Part shown: positions 44,579 through 54,589 of the stretch, piece after piece | Layout of the letters: each line of letters opens with the position of its first letter | Numbering within the stretch: the first letter of the stretch is position 1 | Source of the DNA: Candidatus Nitromaritima sp. SCGC AAA288-L16 | Lineage (GTDB): Bacteria; Nitrospinota; Nitrospinia; Nitrospinales; VA-1 | Assembly (NCBI GenBank): GCA_000372225.1 | Contig: AQTY01000001.1 | Span: 124,001-188,000, forward strand | DNA length: 64,000 bases | Direction: 5' to 3' | Position numbers and translations under genes: made by a program | The notes under the pieces: model-generated | Database searches by the model: none | Told to the model about the DNA's origin: nothing | The model's input: the letters and a program-made list of their open reading frames with translations, nothing else

Positions 44579-45016
44579 ATGAGCACCGCATTGGAATCCA
44601 ACGTCCGAATTCAGCAAGAAAACTTCGTTGTAACAGACGAAATTGAGGCAATTAAAAAAGTATCTCGTAATATTGGTGGGATTACTACCTTTTTGGGAAC
44701 CGGGCGAGAGTTATCAAAAGGAGAAAATATTTCCAAATTAGACTTTGAACACTATCCAAAAATGGCTGAGAAAAAACTGGAGGAAATTCGAATACAGGCC
44801 ATTAAAGATTATGGAATTATTGAAATGATCATTGTCCATAGGATAGGAGAAATCGATATAGGCGAAAATATAGTTTTAATTGTTGCTGCTGGGGAACACC
44901 GAAAAGAAACGTTCAAAGCCTGCGAATGGGCAATAGCTGAATTAAAACGTACAACCCCTATCTGGAAAAGAGAAACAACATCCACGGGCGAGGTCTGGGT
45001 ACAAGACACCCCGTAA
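44579..45016 (+). CDS. moaE: Molybdopterin synthase catalytic subunit MoaE
   Basis: Converts cyclic pyranopterin monophosphate to molybdopterin with sulfur from MoaD. It has 145 residues. Typical elements are GGITTFLGTGREL, LDFEHYPKMAEKKL, VHRIGEIDIGENIVLI, HRKETFKACEWAIAELKRTTPIWKRE with the active-site lysines, and the final STGEVWV. GAAAGGAA gives a ribosome-binding site. It is followed after 42 bases by addB. Confidence 0.95.
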   Translation: MSTALESNVRIQQENFVVTDEIEAIKKVSRNIGGITTFLGTGRELSKGENISKLDFEHYPKMAEKKLEEIRIQAIKDYGIIEMIIVHRIGEIDIGENIVLIVAAGEHRKETFKACEWAIAELKRTTPIWKRETTSTGEVWVQDTP

Positions 45017-45058
45017 AGCCCTGATATTTAGAACTGCTCTTCTAACAAATCTCAAGAT

Positions 45059-47785
45059 ATGGGTGATACCCTCATTTTCACCGTAAATCATCGTCTTGCC
45101 AGATATCTTTTTTGCAATCATAGCGAACAGCAAATAAAGGCTGGTAAAAAGGCCTGGGAAACTCCGCCGATCCACGAAATCAAATCCTGGTTTAAATCAC
45201 AATGGCTCCTGTTGAACTCTGATCGTTTTTTACTCTCAGAAACGCAATCGATAAAAATCTGGGAGTCTATAATAAAAAATTCTCCAGAAAGCCCCCAGCA
45301 AACAAACGGACAGGGAATCATTAATCAATGGGACCTTTTAAACAAATATTCAGCAGCCAAAAGAGCATCAGAGGCATATAGGCTCATAAAAGAATATCAA
45401 ATTAGAATACAAAATCTCTCTGATTATCCGCTAAGCGAAGAAAATGAAATATTTATAAAATGGGCGGAGAAATACGACGAATTTCTTGAACAAAACAAGG
45501 CTATTGATTCGGTTTCTTTAATAGACGAAGTGTGCAAGGGCATGAAGATCAAGAAAATTCGTATCCCTGAGTCAATTGAACTGAAGGGATTTGAAGAAAT
45601 CACCCCACAACTTCAAACATGGCTAGCCTTTTTAAACTCGCAAAATAGTCAAATAACTTTAATTCCGGATCCCAATGATAATTTGTCATCTCTTAATAAA
45701 GACACCCTATCAGACAAAAATATCAAAATTTATTCATTTAAAGATCTAAAAGACGAAAGCAAAAAATGTGCAAACTGGGTCAGATCCATTTTCAAAGGAG
45801 ATCAAAATATTGGTATCGTTGTTCCCGAACTTGAAAAATATAGAAGAACCCTACACAAGGAACTGCTCTCCAATCTTGACCCGCAATCCATTTCTCCTTT
45901 AGAGACACGGGATGTCCCCTTTGAAATTTCTCTCGGCACACCTCTTTTTAAGGAAGGGATGATTCACACTGCACTGGAAATTATTTCGGTACAAGGAATT
46001 TTGCCTGTAGATAAATTGTTACACATAGTTAACAGCCCCCACATAAAATTAGGTCGCAGCAATGAAGATGATAGAAATGAATTTGAAACAAGAGTCCTAA
46101 AGGAAGGTTTCCTAACTGCAAATCTTAAGCAAACCAAAAAACTTTTCACAGAAGAATCATCTTCAGAAATAAAAAAACTAATTGATCTATTAATTGACAT
46201 AACCAGAAACAACCAGAGTCAACCCCCAAGCCTCTGGGCAAAATTTTTTTCAACACTCCTTAAAAATCTAGGCTGGATATTTGATTCAGAAAAATCTTTT
46301 TCGAGCCATGAAATACAATGTCTATCTTCATGGAATGAGTGTCTTGATGATCTTGCATCACTTGATATGTTCACCGGAAAGATAAAACGAGATGAAGCAA
46401 TAAAGGAACTACAACAAATCACCAGCAATAAACTGTTTCAGATTAAAACCAAAGAACAGTCAATCCAAATACTCGGTTTACTGGAGTCTACGGGAATGAC
46501 ATTTGATTATCTTTGGGTAATGGGCTGCCATTCTGATTGCATGCCAGCACAGCCTAATCCAAATCCATTCATTCCAATCGATCTTCGAAAAAAACTCAAA
46601 CTACCTCACTCCAATGCAGAGAGAGAATTGCAATTTACAGAAAGAGCCTTGATCCGACTCGCAGCTTCATCACAAAATATAATTTTTAGTTATCCAAAAT
46701 GGGACAATGATAACGAGAAACAAGTAACCGCCTTATTGAACTGCATACCAATAACAAGAGAGTTCCCCTACAAAAAATCCCACAGATTAAGAGACCGCAT
46801 AAAACCACTAGACCCAAAAAAATTAGAACTATGGAAAGATAAATCAGAAATCCCACCATCTGACTATGAAATCGAGGAATTTACCAATAATGGCCTCCGG
46901 GCGGGTTACAAAGTGATTAAAAACCAGGCTGATTGTTCTTTCAAGGCATTCGCTGCGCATCGATTACAAGCGGAGGTTTTTGAATTTTCAGCCACTGATT
47001 ATGATTCACGGCATCGAGGTATTTTAATTCACAAAGCGCTCCAGTTGTTCTGGAAAAAGCACAGAACATTGAGTGCTCTTCAAACCTTAGTTTCCTCAAA
47101 TACTCTTAGAAACGAACTTGAAAATACAATAAATAAGGCAATGCAAGTTGTGACAAATCAAATAGAAAATCAATATTATTTCAAGACAATGGAACAAGAA
47201 AGAACAATCCGTTTATTAATAGCCTGGATGGAACAAGAGCTACGCCGAAATGTATTTGAAGTAAAACACGTTGAAAAAAACGAAGTCATTGTTATAAAAA
47301 ATTTGAAATTAAATCTTCGAATCGATCGAATCGACATAACGCCGGAAGGAAAAAACATTCTCATTGATTATAAAACGGGATCAATAAATTCAAATTCATG
47401 GTTCAAAGATCAAATTCAAGACCCGCAACTTCCTATATACGCCTTAAAGGCATCCCCTAATGCGATTGCATTCGCCATTATTTCACAAGATAAACTTAAA
47501 TGGAGCTCTATTTGCGACCCAACAATCCCGAACCCTTTTCCACAAAATTCAAATGTACGTATCCCAAATGAGATACAAGTTGAAATCGGATGGCCCGATT
47601 GGAACAGTTTATTAGGTTTTTGGGAAAATAAATTAACTTGGTTGGCAGAAGAGTTTACACAGGGTCAAATACAGGTAAATCCAATTAAAAAAAATGAAAC
47701 ATGTCGAAACTGCGGTTACTCAATGCTATGCAGGATTGCCGAAAGTGCTTCTAATGAAAATAACCTGGGGAATTTTGATGGCTGA
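45059..47785 (+). CDS. AddB-like PD-(D/E)XK nuclease/helicase repair protein
   Basis: 908-residue partner of the helicase-nuclease encoded next. The C-terminal nuclease domain holds LRIDRIDITPEGKNILIDYKTG, the PD-(D/E)XK core. Iron-sulfur staple cysteines are visible: one in NQADCSFKAFA and three in ETCRNCGYSMLC near the end, as in AddB. The N-terminal half is an inactive helicase-like fold without a Walker A motif. It belongs to the family annotated as a probable DNA repair protein paired with AddA. It ends inside the start of addA by 8 bases, so the two are translated together for double-strand-break processing. Confidence 0.85.
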   Translation: MGDTLIFTVNHRLARYLFCNHSEQQIKAGKKAWETPPIHEIKSWFKSQWLLLNSDRFLLSETQSIKIWESIIKNSPESPQQTNGQGIINQWDLLNKYSAAKRASEAYRLIKEYQIRIQNLSDYPLSEENEIFIKWAEKYDEFLEQNKAIDSVSLIDEVCKGMKIKKIRIPESIELKGFEEITPQLQTWLAFLNSQNSQITLIPDPNDNLSSLNKDTLSDKNIKIYSFKDLKDESKKCANWVRSIFKGDQNIGIVVPELEKYRRTLHKELLSNLDPQSISPLETRDVPFEISLGTPLFKEGMIHTALEIISVQGILPVDKLLHIVNSPHIKLGRSNEDDRNEFETRVLKEGFLTANLKQTKKLFTEESSSEIKKLIDLLIDITRNNQSQPPSLWAKFFSTLLKNLGWIFDSEKSFSSHEIQCLSSWNECLDDLASLDMFTGKIKRDEAIKELQQITSNKLFQIKTKEQSIQILGLLESTGMTFDYLWVMGCHSDCMPAQPNPNPFIPIDLRKKLKLPHSNAERELQFTERALIRLAASSQNIIFSYPKWDNDNEKQVTALLNCIPITREFPYKKSHRLRDRIKPLDPKKLELWKDKSEIPPSDYEIEEFTNNGLRAGYKVIKNQADCSFKAFAAHRLQAEVFEFSATDYDSRHRGILIHKALQLFWKKHRTLSALQTLVSSNTLRNELENTINKAMQVVTNQIENQYYFKTMEQERTIRLLIAWMEQELRRNVFEVKHVEKNEVIVIKNLKLNLRIDRIDITPEGKNILIDYKTGSINSNSWFKDQIQDPQLPIYALKASPNAIAFAIISQDKLKWSSICDPTIPNPFPQNSNVRIPNEIQVEIGWPDWNSLLGFWENKLTWLAEEFTQGQIQVNPIKKNETCRNCGYSMLCRIAESASNENNLGNFDG

Positions 47786-50700
47786 GATTATTGATTTAGA
47801 GCAACGACAAAAAGCATTGGATCCAGAAAAATCATTCCTCGTACAAGCACCCGCTGGCTCAGGAAAAACAGAACTGCTAATCCAAAGGTATTTACGTCTA
47901 TTGAGTAGTGTTGACTATCCAGAACAGATAATCAGCATGACGTTTACCCGAAAAGCTGCTGAAGAAATGAAAAGACGTATTCTGGAAGCCCTGAAAAACG
48001 CAGAGACCCAAACGAAGCCGGAATCACCCCATCAACGTGAAACCTGGGAACATGCGAGCAAAGCTTTGCAAAGAGATCGAGAAAAAAAATGGCGGCTTTT
48101 AGAAAATCCGAACCAGTTAAAAATTCTTACAATTGATTCTTTTTGCGCCGGGTTGATCAGACAAATGCCTATAGTTTCATGCGGCGGCGGCACATTAGAT
48201 ATTATGGAGAATGCTCATACCCTATATAAGGAAGCTTCGAAACGAATACTTAAAATGGTTGAAAAGGATGATCAAGTCGGCGAACGAGTACGCATAATAT
48301 TGAAGCACTTAGATAATTCCAAGACTGCTTTCCTTGATCAAATCAATGAACTTTATAAGATACGAGATAAATGGATGATTCATTTTTTTGATGAATTTAG
48401 AATAGACAATAATAAACGCAATGATTATGAAAAAAAATTCTCTAAACTCATTGAATTAAATCTAAGAGCCCTGTGTAGCGATATACCAGATGAATTGGCA
48501 TCAATTATTCCGATAGCATCCTTTGCCGGAGAAAACTGTCTAAGGGATAACCCACAAAGCCCTATTTCCAGTTTGGCGAATATAACCTCTATACCAGGTC
48601 ATCAGATTACCGATCTAAACTTATGGAAAGCAATCGCTGAATTAGTTTTCATTAAAGATGGATCCATAAGACAAAGTATCGACAAGAGAACTGGATTCCC
48701 TCCAAGAAAAGACCAAATGAAAAGTGATTTTCTCGATTTTCTTGGGATGCTAACTACCCATAATATTTTTCTACAAAAACTCCGCGAAGTACGAAACTTA
48801 CCGGAACCAAATTTCACGGACTACGAATGGCAAGTATTAGAATCAACCTTATTACTGTTACCAGATATAGCTAAAACCCTAAGAAATGTTTTTAGTGAAC
48901 AGGGAAAAGCAGACTTTACAGAAATTTCCCTTACCGCAAGAAAAGCCCTCGGAAGCGAAGATAATCCTACAGACCTTCTACTTTACCTTGACTATAAAAT
49001 CCAACATATCCTTGTGGATGAATACCAAGATATTTCATTCAAACAATACGACCTATTAATGAAACTTACCTCCGGTTGGATCCCAGGGGATGGGCGAACC
49101 ATGTTTATTGTCGGTGATCCCATGCAATCCATATACAGGTTCCGCGATGCAGAGGTCGGGTTATTTCTCAAAACAAAAAAAGAAGGCCTTGGGCAAATCC
49201 ATTTTGATCCTCTTCTACTACGAACCAATTTCCGATCAAAAAAACCAATTGTGGATTGGATAAATGAATGTTTTGGATTGATCTTCCCAAATGAAAACGA
49301 CCAATATTTAGGCGCCATAAAATTTTCACGCTCAAGTGCAGAACAGACCGAAACAACTCATTCTGATGTTTTCGTGCGACCTGTCTACAATGAAGCAACT
49401 AAAATAGCTAATTTAATTTTATCTCTTCAGGAAAAGCATCCTGATAAAACCATAGCAATCCTTGTGAGAGCACGAAACCATTTGAAATCAATTATAAAAG
49501 AATTTCGTGATAGAAAAATAAAATTCCAAGCTGAAGACATTGATTCGCTCACTTCACGTCCTGAAATAATGGATCTTCTTGCTCTGATGCGAGCACTTAC
49601 TTCACTAAGCGATCGAGTGGCGTGGTTATCGATTCTTCGAGCTCCTTGGTGCGGTTTGTCATTAGCTGATCTCCATAAAATCTGCGATGCCGATAAATAT
49701 ACTCCTGTTTGGAACTTATTACAGGATAGTAAACGCATAGAAAGTCTCAATACAACCGGACAAAGGCGAGTTGGACGGATTATTCCAGTACTTTCCGAAA
49801 CACTAAAAGCATTACCTTTAACAAATTTCAGAGACCTACTTGAAGGGTGCTGGATTCAGCTTGGAGGTCCAGCCTGCGCTAACCGAGACAATTTTTCAGA
49901 TATAGAAATTTTTTTCGATAAGGTCAGCGAATTTCTTGAATCAAATGAATTGTCAAATATTCGGATATTTCAGGATGACATAAACCATCTATTTTCAAAT
50001 TCCCGAGTTGAATTAAAAAATACTGTTCAAATCATGACGATGCATAAAGCGAAAGGCCTTGAGTTTGACTTTGTCATAATTCCAGGGCTTGAAAAAACTT
50101 CAAAGGCTGAGAAAAAACGTCTAGTCAACTGGATGCCTCATGGTGAGGATTTATTAATAGCCCCAATTGAGGAAAAAGGAGGACCATCGTCACACATCTA
50201 CAGTTTTTTATCTCAATTTGATCGAAATAAATCGGATTACGAAACGTTACGACTTCTTTACGTTGCCACTACACGAACGAAGTTACAACTACATCTTTTT
50301 GGTCAGTTTTCAACTGATGATGAGGTTCCTCCTAAAGGATCACTCTTAAACAAATTGTGGCCTTATATAGGAGAAGAGTGGTCTCAGATATCCCGTTCCA
50401 TGGTTGCTGATATACAAAACCCAGAAAATTTAGAAAATATTTCAATACCTTCAATAAATCGACTTCCAGAAAATTACCAATTACCAGAAACTCCTCCAAG
50501 CATAGAATTGGGGAGCACCATGGATCTTCAGGATGAGCCAGAATCTCCAGAATTTGTTTGGGCAGGTAGCGGCGCAAGAGGGCTTGGAATAGTGATGCAT
50601 AGATGCTTTCAAACCTTAGCGGAAGAAGGACAAGAAAGTTGGACTGAAGAAAGAATTAAAAACTTAGAAACTAGCATATCTGCAGCTTTAAAATCCCAAG

Positions 50701-51086
50701 GTTTACCTCCTGAAATGATCCCAGAAGAAATAAAAAAAGGGCAAACTATGCTCCGCAATATATTGGGCCACGATACAGGAAGATGGATTCTTGAGTCTCA
50801 CAGAGATGCACGTTGTGAGTATTCATTGACTCAGATGAAAAATGACATCTACCGATCAAGAATTATTGACCGAACATTCATAGACGAAAATGACGTTCGA
50901 TGGATTATAGATTATAAAACGGGAGGACACATGGGAACAAACCTAGAAACTTTTTTTAATAATGAAAGAGATCGCTATCACAACCAACTCAATCAATACG
51001 AAAATCTTTTTAAACAACTAGGAGAAACACGGCCCATTAAAAAAGCACTCTACTATCCGATGCACAAGGAATTGCTGGTTTTTTAG
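47778..51086 (+). CDS. addA: AddA-like UvrD-family helicase/exonuclease
   Basis: 1102 residues from the ATG at 47778, which overlaps the end of addB as ATGGCTGA and has GGGGA upstream; the frame opens 28 codons earlier but that part lies inside addB. Superfamily 1 helicase motifs: Walker A QAPAGSGKTELL, motif Ia ISMTFTRKAAEEM, Walker B HILVDEYQD, motif III GDPMQSIYRFRDA, motif IV LLRTNFRSK, motif V MHKAKGLEFDFVI, and motif VI YVATTRTK. The C-terminal nuclease has RWIIDYKTGG. With AddB it replaces RecBCD in recombination repair. Confidence 0.9.
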   Translation: MAEIIDLEQRQKALDPEKSFLVQAPAGSGKTELLIQRYLRLLSSVDYPEQIISMTFTRKAAEEMKRRILEALKNAETQTKPESPHQRETWEHASKALQRDREKKWRLLENPNQLKILTIDSFCAGLIRQMPIVSCGGGTLDIMENAHTLYKEASKRILKMVEKDDQVGERVRIILKHLDNSKTAFLDQINELYKIRDKWMIHFFDEFRIDNNKRNDYEKKFSKLIELNLRALCSDIPDELASIIPIASFAGENCLRDNPQSPISSLANITSIPGHQITDLNLWKAIAELVFIKDGSIRQSIDKRTGFPPRKDQMKSDFLDFLGMLTTHNIFLQKLREVRNLPEPNFTDYEWQVLESTLLLLPDIAKTLRNVFSEQGKADFTEISLTARKALGSEDNPTDLLLYLDYKIQHILVDEYQDISFKQYDLLMKLTSGWIPGDGRTMFIVGDPMQSIYRFRDAEVGLFLKTKKEGLGQIHFDPLLLRTNFRSKKPIVDWINECFGLIFPNENDQYLGAIKFSRSSAEQTETTHSDVFVRPVYNEATKIANLILSLQEKHPDKTIAILVRARNHLKSIIKEFRDRKIKFQAEDIDSLTSRPEIMDLLALMRALTSLSDRVAWLSILRAPWCGLSLADLHKICDADKYTPVWNLLQDSKRIESLNTTGQRRVGRIIPVLSETLKALPLTNFRDLLEGCWIQLGGPACANRDNFSDIEIFFDKVSEFLESNELSNIRIFQDDINHLFSNSRVELKNTVQIMTMHKAKGLEFDFVIIPGLEKTSKAEKKRLVNWMPHGEDLLIAPIEEKGGPSSHIYSFLSQFDRNKSDYETLRLLYVATTRTKLQLHLFGQFSTDDEVPPKGSLLNKLWPYIGEEWSQISRSMVADIQNPENLENISIPSINRLPENYQLPETPPSIELGSTMDLQDEPESPEFVWAGSGARGLGIVMHRCFQTLAEEGQESWTEERIKNLETSISAALKSQGLPPEMIPEEIKKGQTMLRNILGHDTGRWILESHRDARCEYSLTQMKNDIYRSRIIDRTFIDENDVRWIIDYKTGGHMGTNLETFFNNERDRYHNQLNQYENLFKQLGETRPIKKALYYPMHKELLVF

Positions 51087-51117
51087 AAAGAAATCATTGT
51101 GTATTAAAAAAATAAAA

Positions 51118-51147
51118 AAACGGGAGGGGATGAATCCCTTCCCGTTT
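51118..51147. terminator. strong hairpin terminator after addA
   Basis: A 13-bp stem with one G-T pair (arms 51118-51130 and 51135-51147) and a TGAA loop, flanked by seven A on the left. It ends the moa-add transcript and could also stop transcripts from the right. Confidence 0.85.
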
Positions 51148-51540
51148 CTTTGTAGGAGCGTATCCAAAGCCCGTTTTGAATATCGCCCGAAAAATCCATG
51201 TGGAAAAATTCTGTTTTAAAAATGAACCTATATCTTCTTAACGGCAAAGGGTCAAAAAAGTACAATTTGAAACTTAATTCTTTATTTATCAATAACTTAA
51301 CATGATATCACCTTAAAAGCAACGCTTCAAGCTATCCTTTTAAATAAGACCACATTAAGACAATGTCAAGCTACCGCGAGGTAATGATTTAATATCCAGG
51401 GAAAATAATAGTGAGCGACGAAATCAAATGCGAGGACTTAGACCCATTCTATCAATCTAAGTTTAATTAAGGAGAGACAAATCAAACCAGCTCAAATTAG
51501 TCACAAACCCCATTCTCTTAAAAAATAAAAAATTTTACAT
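51148..51540. other. 393-base intergenic region
   Basis: Lies between the 3' ends of addA and trxB. The only notable item is a 19-codon frame starting with GTG at 51411 and ending at 51470, with AGGGA nine bases upstream. I do not support it as a gene. No other structure seen. Confidence 0.5.
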
Positions 51541-52488
51541 CTATACATTCTGTTCTGCTAGCCAACGCTCGGCTTCTAGTGCAGCAGCACAACCAGTCCC
51601 GGCTGCAGTTACCGCTTGTCTATATTTATGATCGTGAACATCCCCTGCAGCAAACACCCCCTCAACGCTAGTCTCTTGAGTTCCTACTTTGACTTTTATA
51701 TATCCCGTAGAATCAAGGTCTAACTGATGCTCAAACATTTGGGTATTGGGTGTATGGCCAATTGCATAAAAAATACCTGAAACAGAAATATCCTTCACTT
51801 CTTTTGATTTTACATTCTGGACACGCGCCCCAGTAACAAAATTCTCACCAATAGCATCTTCAAAAACGGTATCCCAGATAATTTCAAGCTTTTTATTATC
51901 GAAAGCACGTTTTTGCATGATCTTTGAAGCTCTTAGTTCATCACGCCGGTGCACAAGATAAACCACTGAACCAAATTTTGTAAGATAGCTAGCCTCTTCA
52001 ACAGCAGTATCACCTCCACCGATTACCATTAGGGGTTGATTTTTAAAAAATGGAAGCGCACCATCACAAACTGCGCAGGCAGACATACCGTTATTCCACA
52101 TTTTTTCCTCATTAGGAACACCCATTCGGCGGGCCACAGCCCCAGTAGCTATGATTACAGCTTTTGCTCTTACCTCTCTTTGATCTGATTTTATAGCAAA
52201 GGGTCTTTTCGAAAAATCAACTTCAACAATATCCTCTCCGACCATTTCCGTACCAAAACGCTCAGCCTGTTTCCTAAATAGTTGCATCAATTCGGGTCCT
52301 TGTATCCCTTCCGGAAATCCAGGGTAGTTTTCTACATCTGTAGTGGTTGTCAATTGACCACCAGCGGAGCCCCCCGCTACATAACCTTCAAACATAAATG
52401 GTTTTAGATTTGCTCGAGCTGCATAAATAGCCGCTGTATGTCCGGCAGGTCCTGAACCTATAATCACTAAATCTTTTAAATCATCCAT
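51541..52488 (-). CDS. trxB: Thioredoxin reductase
   Basis: NADPH-dependent flavoprotein disulfide reductase. It has 315 residues. FAD motif GSGPAGHTAAIYAARA is at 12-27, the redox-active CAVC at about 137-140, the NADPH motif GGGDTAVEEA, and the final FAD motif FAAGDVHDHKYRQAVTAAGTG. AAAGG lies seven bases before the ATG. It is the last gene of the hom-thrC-SUMF1-trxB unit. Confidence 0.97.
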   Translation of the reverse strand: MDDLKDLVIIGSGPAGHTAAIYAARANLKPFMFEGYVAGGSAGGQLTTTTDVENYPGFPEGIQGPELMQLFRKQAERFGTEMVGEDIVEVDFSKRPFAIKSDQREVRAKAVIIATGAVARRMGVPNEEKMWNNGMSACAVCDGALPFFKNQPLMVIGGGDTAVEEASYLTKFGSVVYLVHRRDELRASKIMQKRAFDNKKLEIIWDTVFEDAIGENFVTGARVQNVKSKEVKDISVSGIFYAIGHTPNTQMFEHQLDLDSTGYIKVKVGTQETSVEGVFAAGDVHDHKYRQAVTAAGTGCAAALEAERWLAEQNV

Positions 52489-52500
52489 CTAAGAACCTTT

Positions 52501-53253
52501 CTATTTTGTCGCGTAGGCACAGCGAAAGCCCACATCGCTATATTTATACTCAGGAACCTTAGCAACTCGGTCTGAAGGTCGCAAATAATGGCTCGGTGAA
52601 TGCCATGCCCCACCACGTACAACTTTTTCTTTACCTGTTGGCGGACCTTTTGGGTTTGATACAGTATTTTCTAATTGATAGGAACCATACCAATCAAGAG
52701 TCCACTCGTAGACGTTGCCCATCATATCGTAGATACCATTTGAATTGGGGCGCTGACCACCCACATCGACCGTAGCCCCGGCATTATATATTTGTTTAAA
52801 GTGAGCCCCACCCGGGTTGTCACCTTGTGCCGCACGCTCCCATTGAATTTCTGTGGGAAGATTACCACCACGCCATTTACAAAAAATTTGTGCATCTTCC
52901 CATGTTACAAACACTACTGGCTGTTTCACACCACTAAAATCTTTGGGACGAGTCTCATGTAAATCATTAGGGTTACAAATTCCCTCCGCAAAGCATTTCA
53001 TGTATTCCGAATTTGTCACTTCGTATTTATCCAAACTAAAGGATTTAAGCTTTACTTTATGAGGAATTTCATCTGCGCACCAATCAGAGTTTTTTTGTTC
53101 TTCGGCACAATATATATCACCTATAGAAAATTCACCCTCTTGAAAAATAATCTGACTACTTACGTTAGGCAATGCGTCTACTAGGAAAAAGTGTAATAAA
53201 AAGATTACTACAACAAAACCATAAATAGAGTGTGTGTATTTTTGTTTTTTCAT
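52501..53253 (-). CDS. secreted SUMF1-fold protein
   Basis: 250 residues with an N-terminal hydrophobic signal (about residues 9-30). The SUMF1 domain shows YEVTNSEYMKCF, CKWRGGNLPTEIQWERAA, MMGNVYEWTLDWYG, VRGGAW, and VGFRCAYA at the end. As in the paralogue at 15756-16634, the active-site cysteine pair of formylglycine-generating enzyme is absent after VRGGAW. The role is unknown. It lies between thrC (8 bases) and trxB (12 bases), which suggests co-transcription with threonine synthesis and disulfide reduction genes. Confidence 0.85.
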   Translation of the reverse strand: MKKQKYTHSIYGFVVVIFLLHFFLVDALPNVSSQIIFQEGEFSIGDIYCAEEQKNSDWCADEIPHKVKLKSFSLDKYEVTNSEYMKCFAEGICNPNDLHETRPKDFSGVKQPVVFVTWEDAQIFCKWRGGNLPTEIQWERAAQGDNPGGAHFKQIYNAGATVDVGGQRPNSNGIYDMMGNVYEWTLDWYGSYQLENTVSNPKGPPTGKEKVVRGGAWHSPSHYLRPSDRVAKVPEYKYSDVGFRCAYATK

Positions 53254-53261
53254 ACCAACCC

Positions 53262-54587
53262 CTAGTCAACACTATTTAAAATAGTTTCCCGTACCTTCTC
53301 ATAATCTGCAGGAAGATCGATTGGAGCATAAGCAAATTCGGAAGATATTCCTTCAAGTTTTCCTGTATGATATTTATAAAGAAAATCTGTAAATTTTAAA
53401 CCGTTGGCCGTTGACACGACAACCACTCGGTCGCTTTTACTAATTTCACCTTGATTGACTAGTTTTTCAAGTACCGCCAATGCAACGCCTGTATGAGGAC
53501 AGCAAAATAAACCTGTAAGATTCGCACGCCCGACCGCATTAGCTAACTCAGATTCAGTGACCTCCTCAACAATCCCATCGAAAGCCTGCAGAATTTTAAT
53601 CGCTTTTTTCACACTAATAGGATCACCAATCTGAATGGCCGATGCTAGAGTTGTTTTCGCCTGAATCGCTTCAAACTTCTTGAATCCAGACTTGTAACTT
53701 CTATACAATGGATCCGCTTGTTCGGCTTGAGCACAAACAAGCCTTGGATATTTATCAATCAGACCTAACTCCCTTAACATTTCAAACCCACGTCCAATAG
53801 CACTGACATTCCCCAAGTTCCCACCGGGAACGATCACAAAATCGGGTACCTCCCAGTTAAATTGCTCAACAAGTTCAAAACTGATAGTTTTTTGACCTTC
53901 GATACGGAGTGAGTTCATCGAGTTAGCTAGATAAATATCATTTTTTTCGCAAACCTGTTTAACCAGTTTCATGCATCCATCAAAGTCAGTATCCAACGAA
54001 AGAGTAAGTACTCCATGAGTGATTGGCTGAATCAATTGAGTTAACGAAACCTTATCACGAGGAAGAAATACGATAGCCGGGATCCCAGCAACAGCGCAAT
54101 AAGCTGCCAGTGCAGCTGAGGTATCACCAGTAGAAGCGCAGGCCACAGCTCGAATATTTTTGCCCTCCGAAATCATTTGTTTGACCATGGAAACTAGAAC
54201 TGTCATTCCAAGATCCTTAAAAGAACCCGTATGAGCCATTCCACATTGCTTTATCCATAAATCACTCAACCCAAGTTGGTTCCCCAACCTCTCAGCCCAA
54301 AAAAGGTTGGTCCCTCCCTCAAAGGTTGATACAACATTCTCATTCTCTAAATTAGGACAAACCCATTCTTTCTTGCCCCAAACAGAGCTACCATAAGGCC
54401 ATTCATGTCTACCAACTCTATCCTTAAAAAGTGCTTTCCATTCATCCGAACTAAGTTGTTTGAGTAGGTCCATATCATGTTGAACCTCAAGCAGTTCATC
54501 ACATTGTGGACATCTATAAATAATCTCATTAAGTGGATGTCTTCCAGAACAACCATTAATGCATTGAAACCAAGCATTAAGTTTCAT
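53262..54587 (-). CDS. thrC: Threonine synthase
   Basis: PLP enzyme converting O-phosphohomoserine to threonine. The 441 residues begin with a zinc-ribbon-like segment (CINGCSGRHPLNEIIYRCPQC). The PLP lysine is in SFKDLGM at about residue 123. ASTGDTSAALAAYCAVAG and PGGNLGNVSA form the phosphate-binding loops. It is two bases downstream of hom. The zinc-ribbon form occurs in several bacterial groups. Confidence 0.94.
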   Translation of the reverse strand: MKLNAWFQCINGCSGRHPLNEIIYRCPQCDELLEVQHDMDLLKQLSSDEWKALFKDRVGRHEWPYGSSVWGKKEWVCPNLENENVVSTFEGGTNLFWAERLGNQLGLSDLWIKQCGMAHTGSFKDLGMTVLVSMVKQMISEGKNIRAVACASTGDTSAALAAYCAVAGIPAIVFLPRDKVSLTQLIQPITHGVLTLSLDTDFDGCMKLVKQVCEKNDIYLANSMNSLRIEGQKTISFELVEQFNWEVPDFVIVPGGNLGNVSAIGRGFEMLRELGLIDKYPRLVCAQAEQADPLYRSYKSGFKKFEAIQAKTTLASAIQIGDPISVKKAIKILQAFDGIVEEVTESELANAVGRANLTGLFCCPHTGVALAVLEKLVNQGEISKSDRVVVVSTANGLKFTDFLYKYHTGKLEGISSEFAYAPIDLPADYEKVRETILNSVD

Positions 54588-54589
54588 CT

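Noticed and set aside
47694..47777. 28-codon N-terminal extension of addA
   Set aside because: Lies inside addB in another frame; the ATG at 47778 has GGGGA upstream and gives the typical addB-addA overlap.
51104..51292. 62-codon minus-strand ORF
   Set aside because: It spans the addA terminator hairpin and has no recognisable product.
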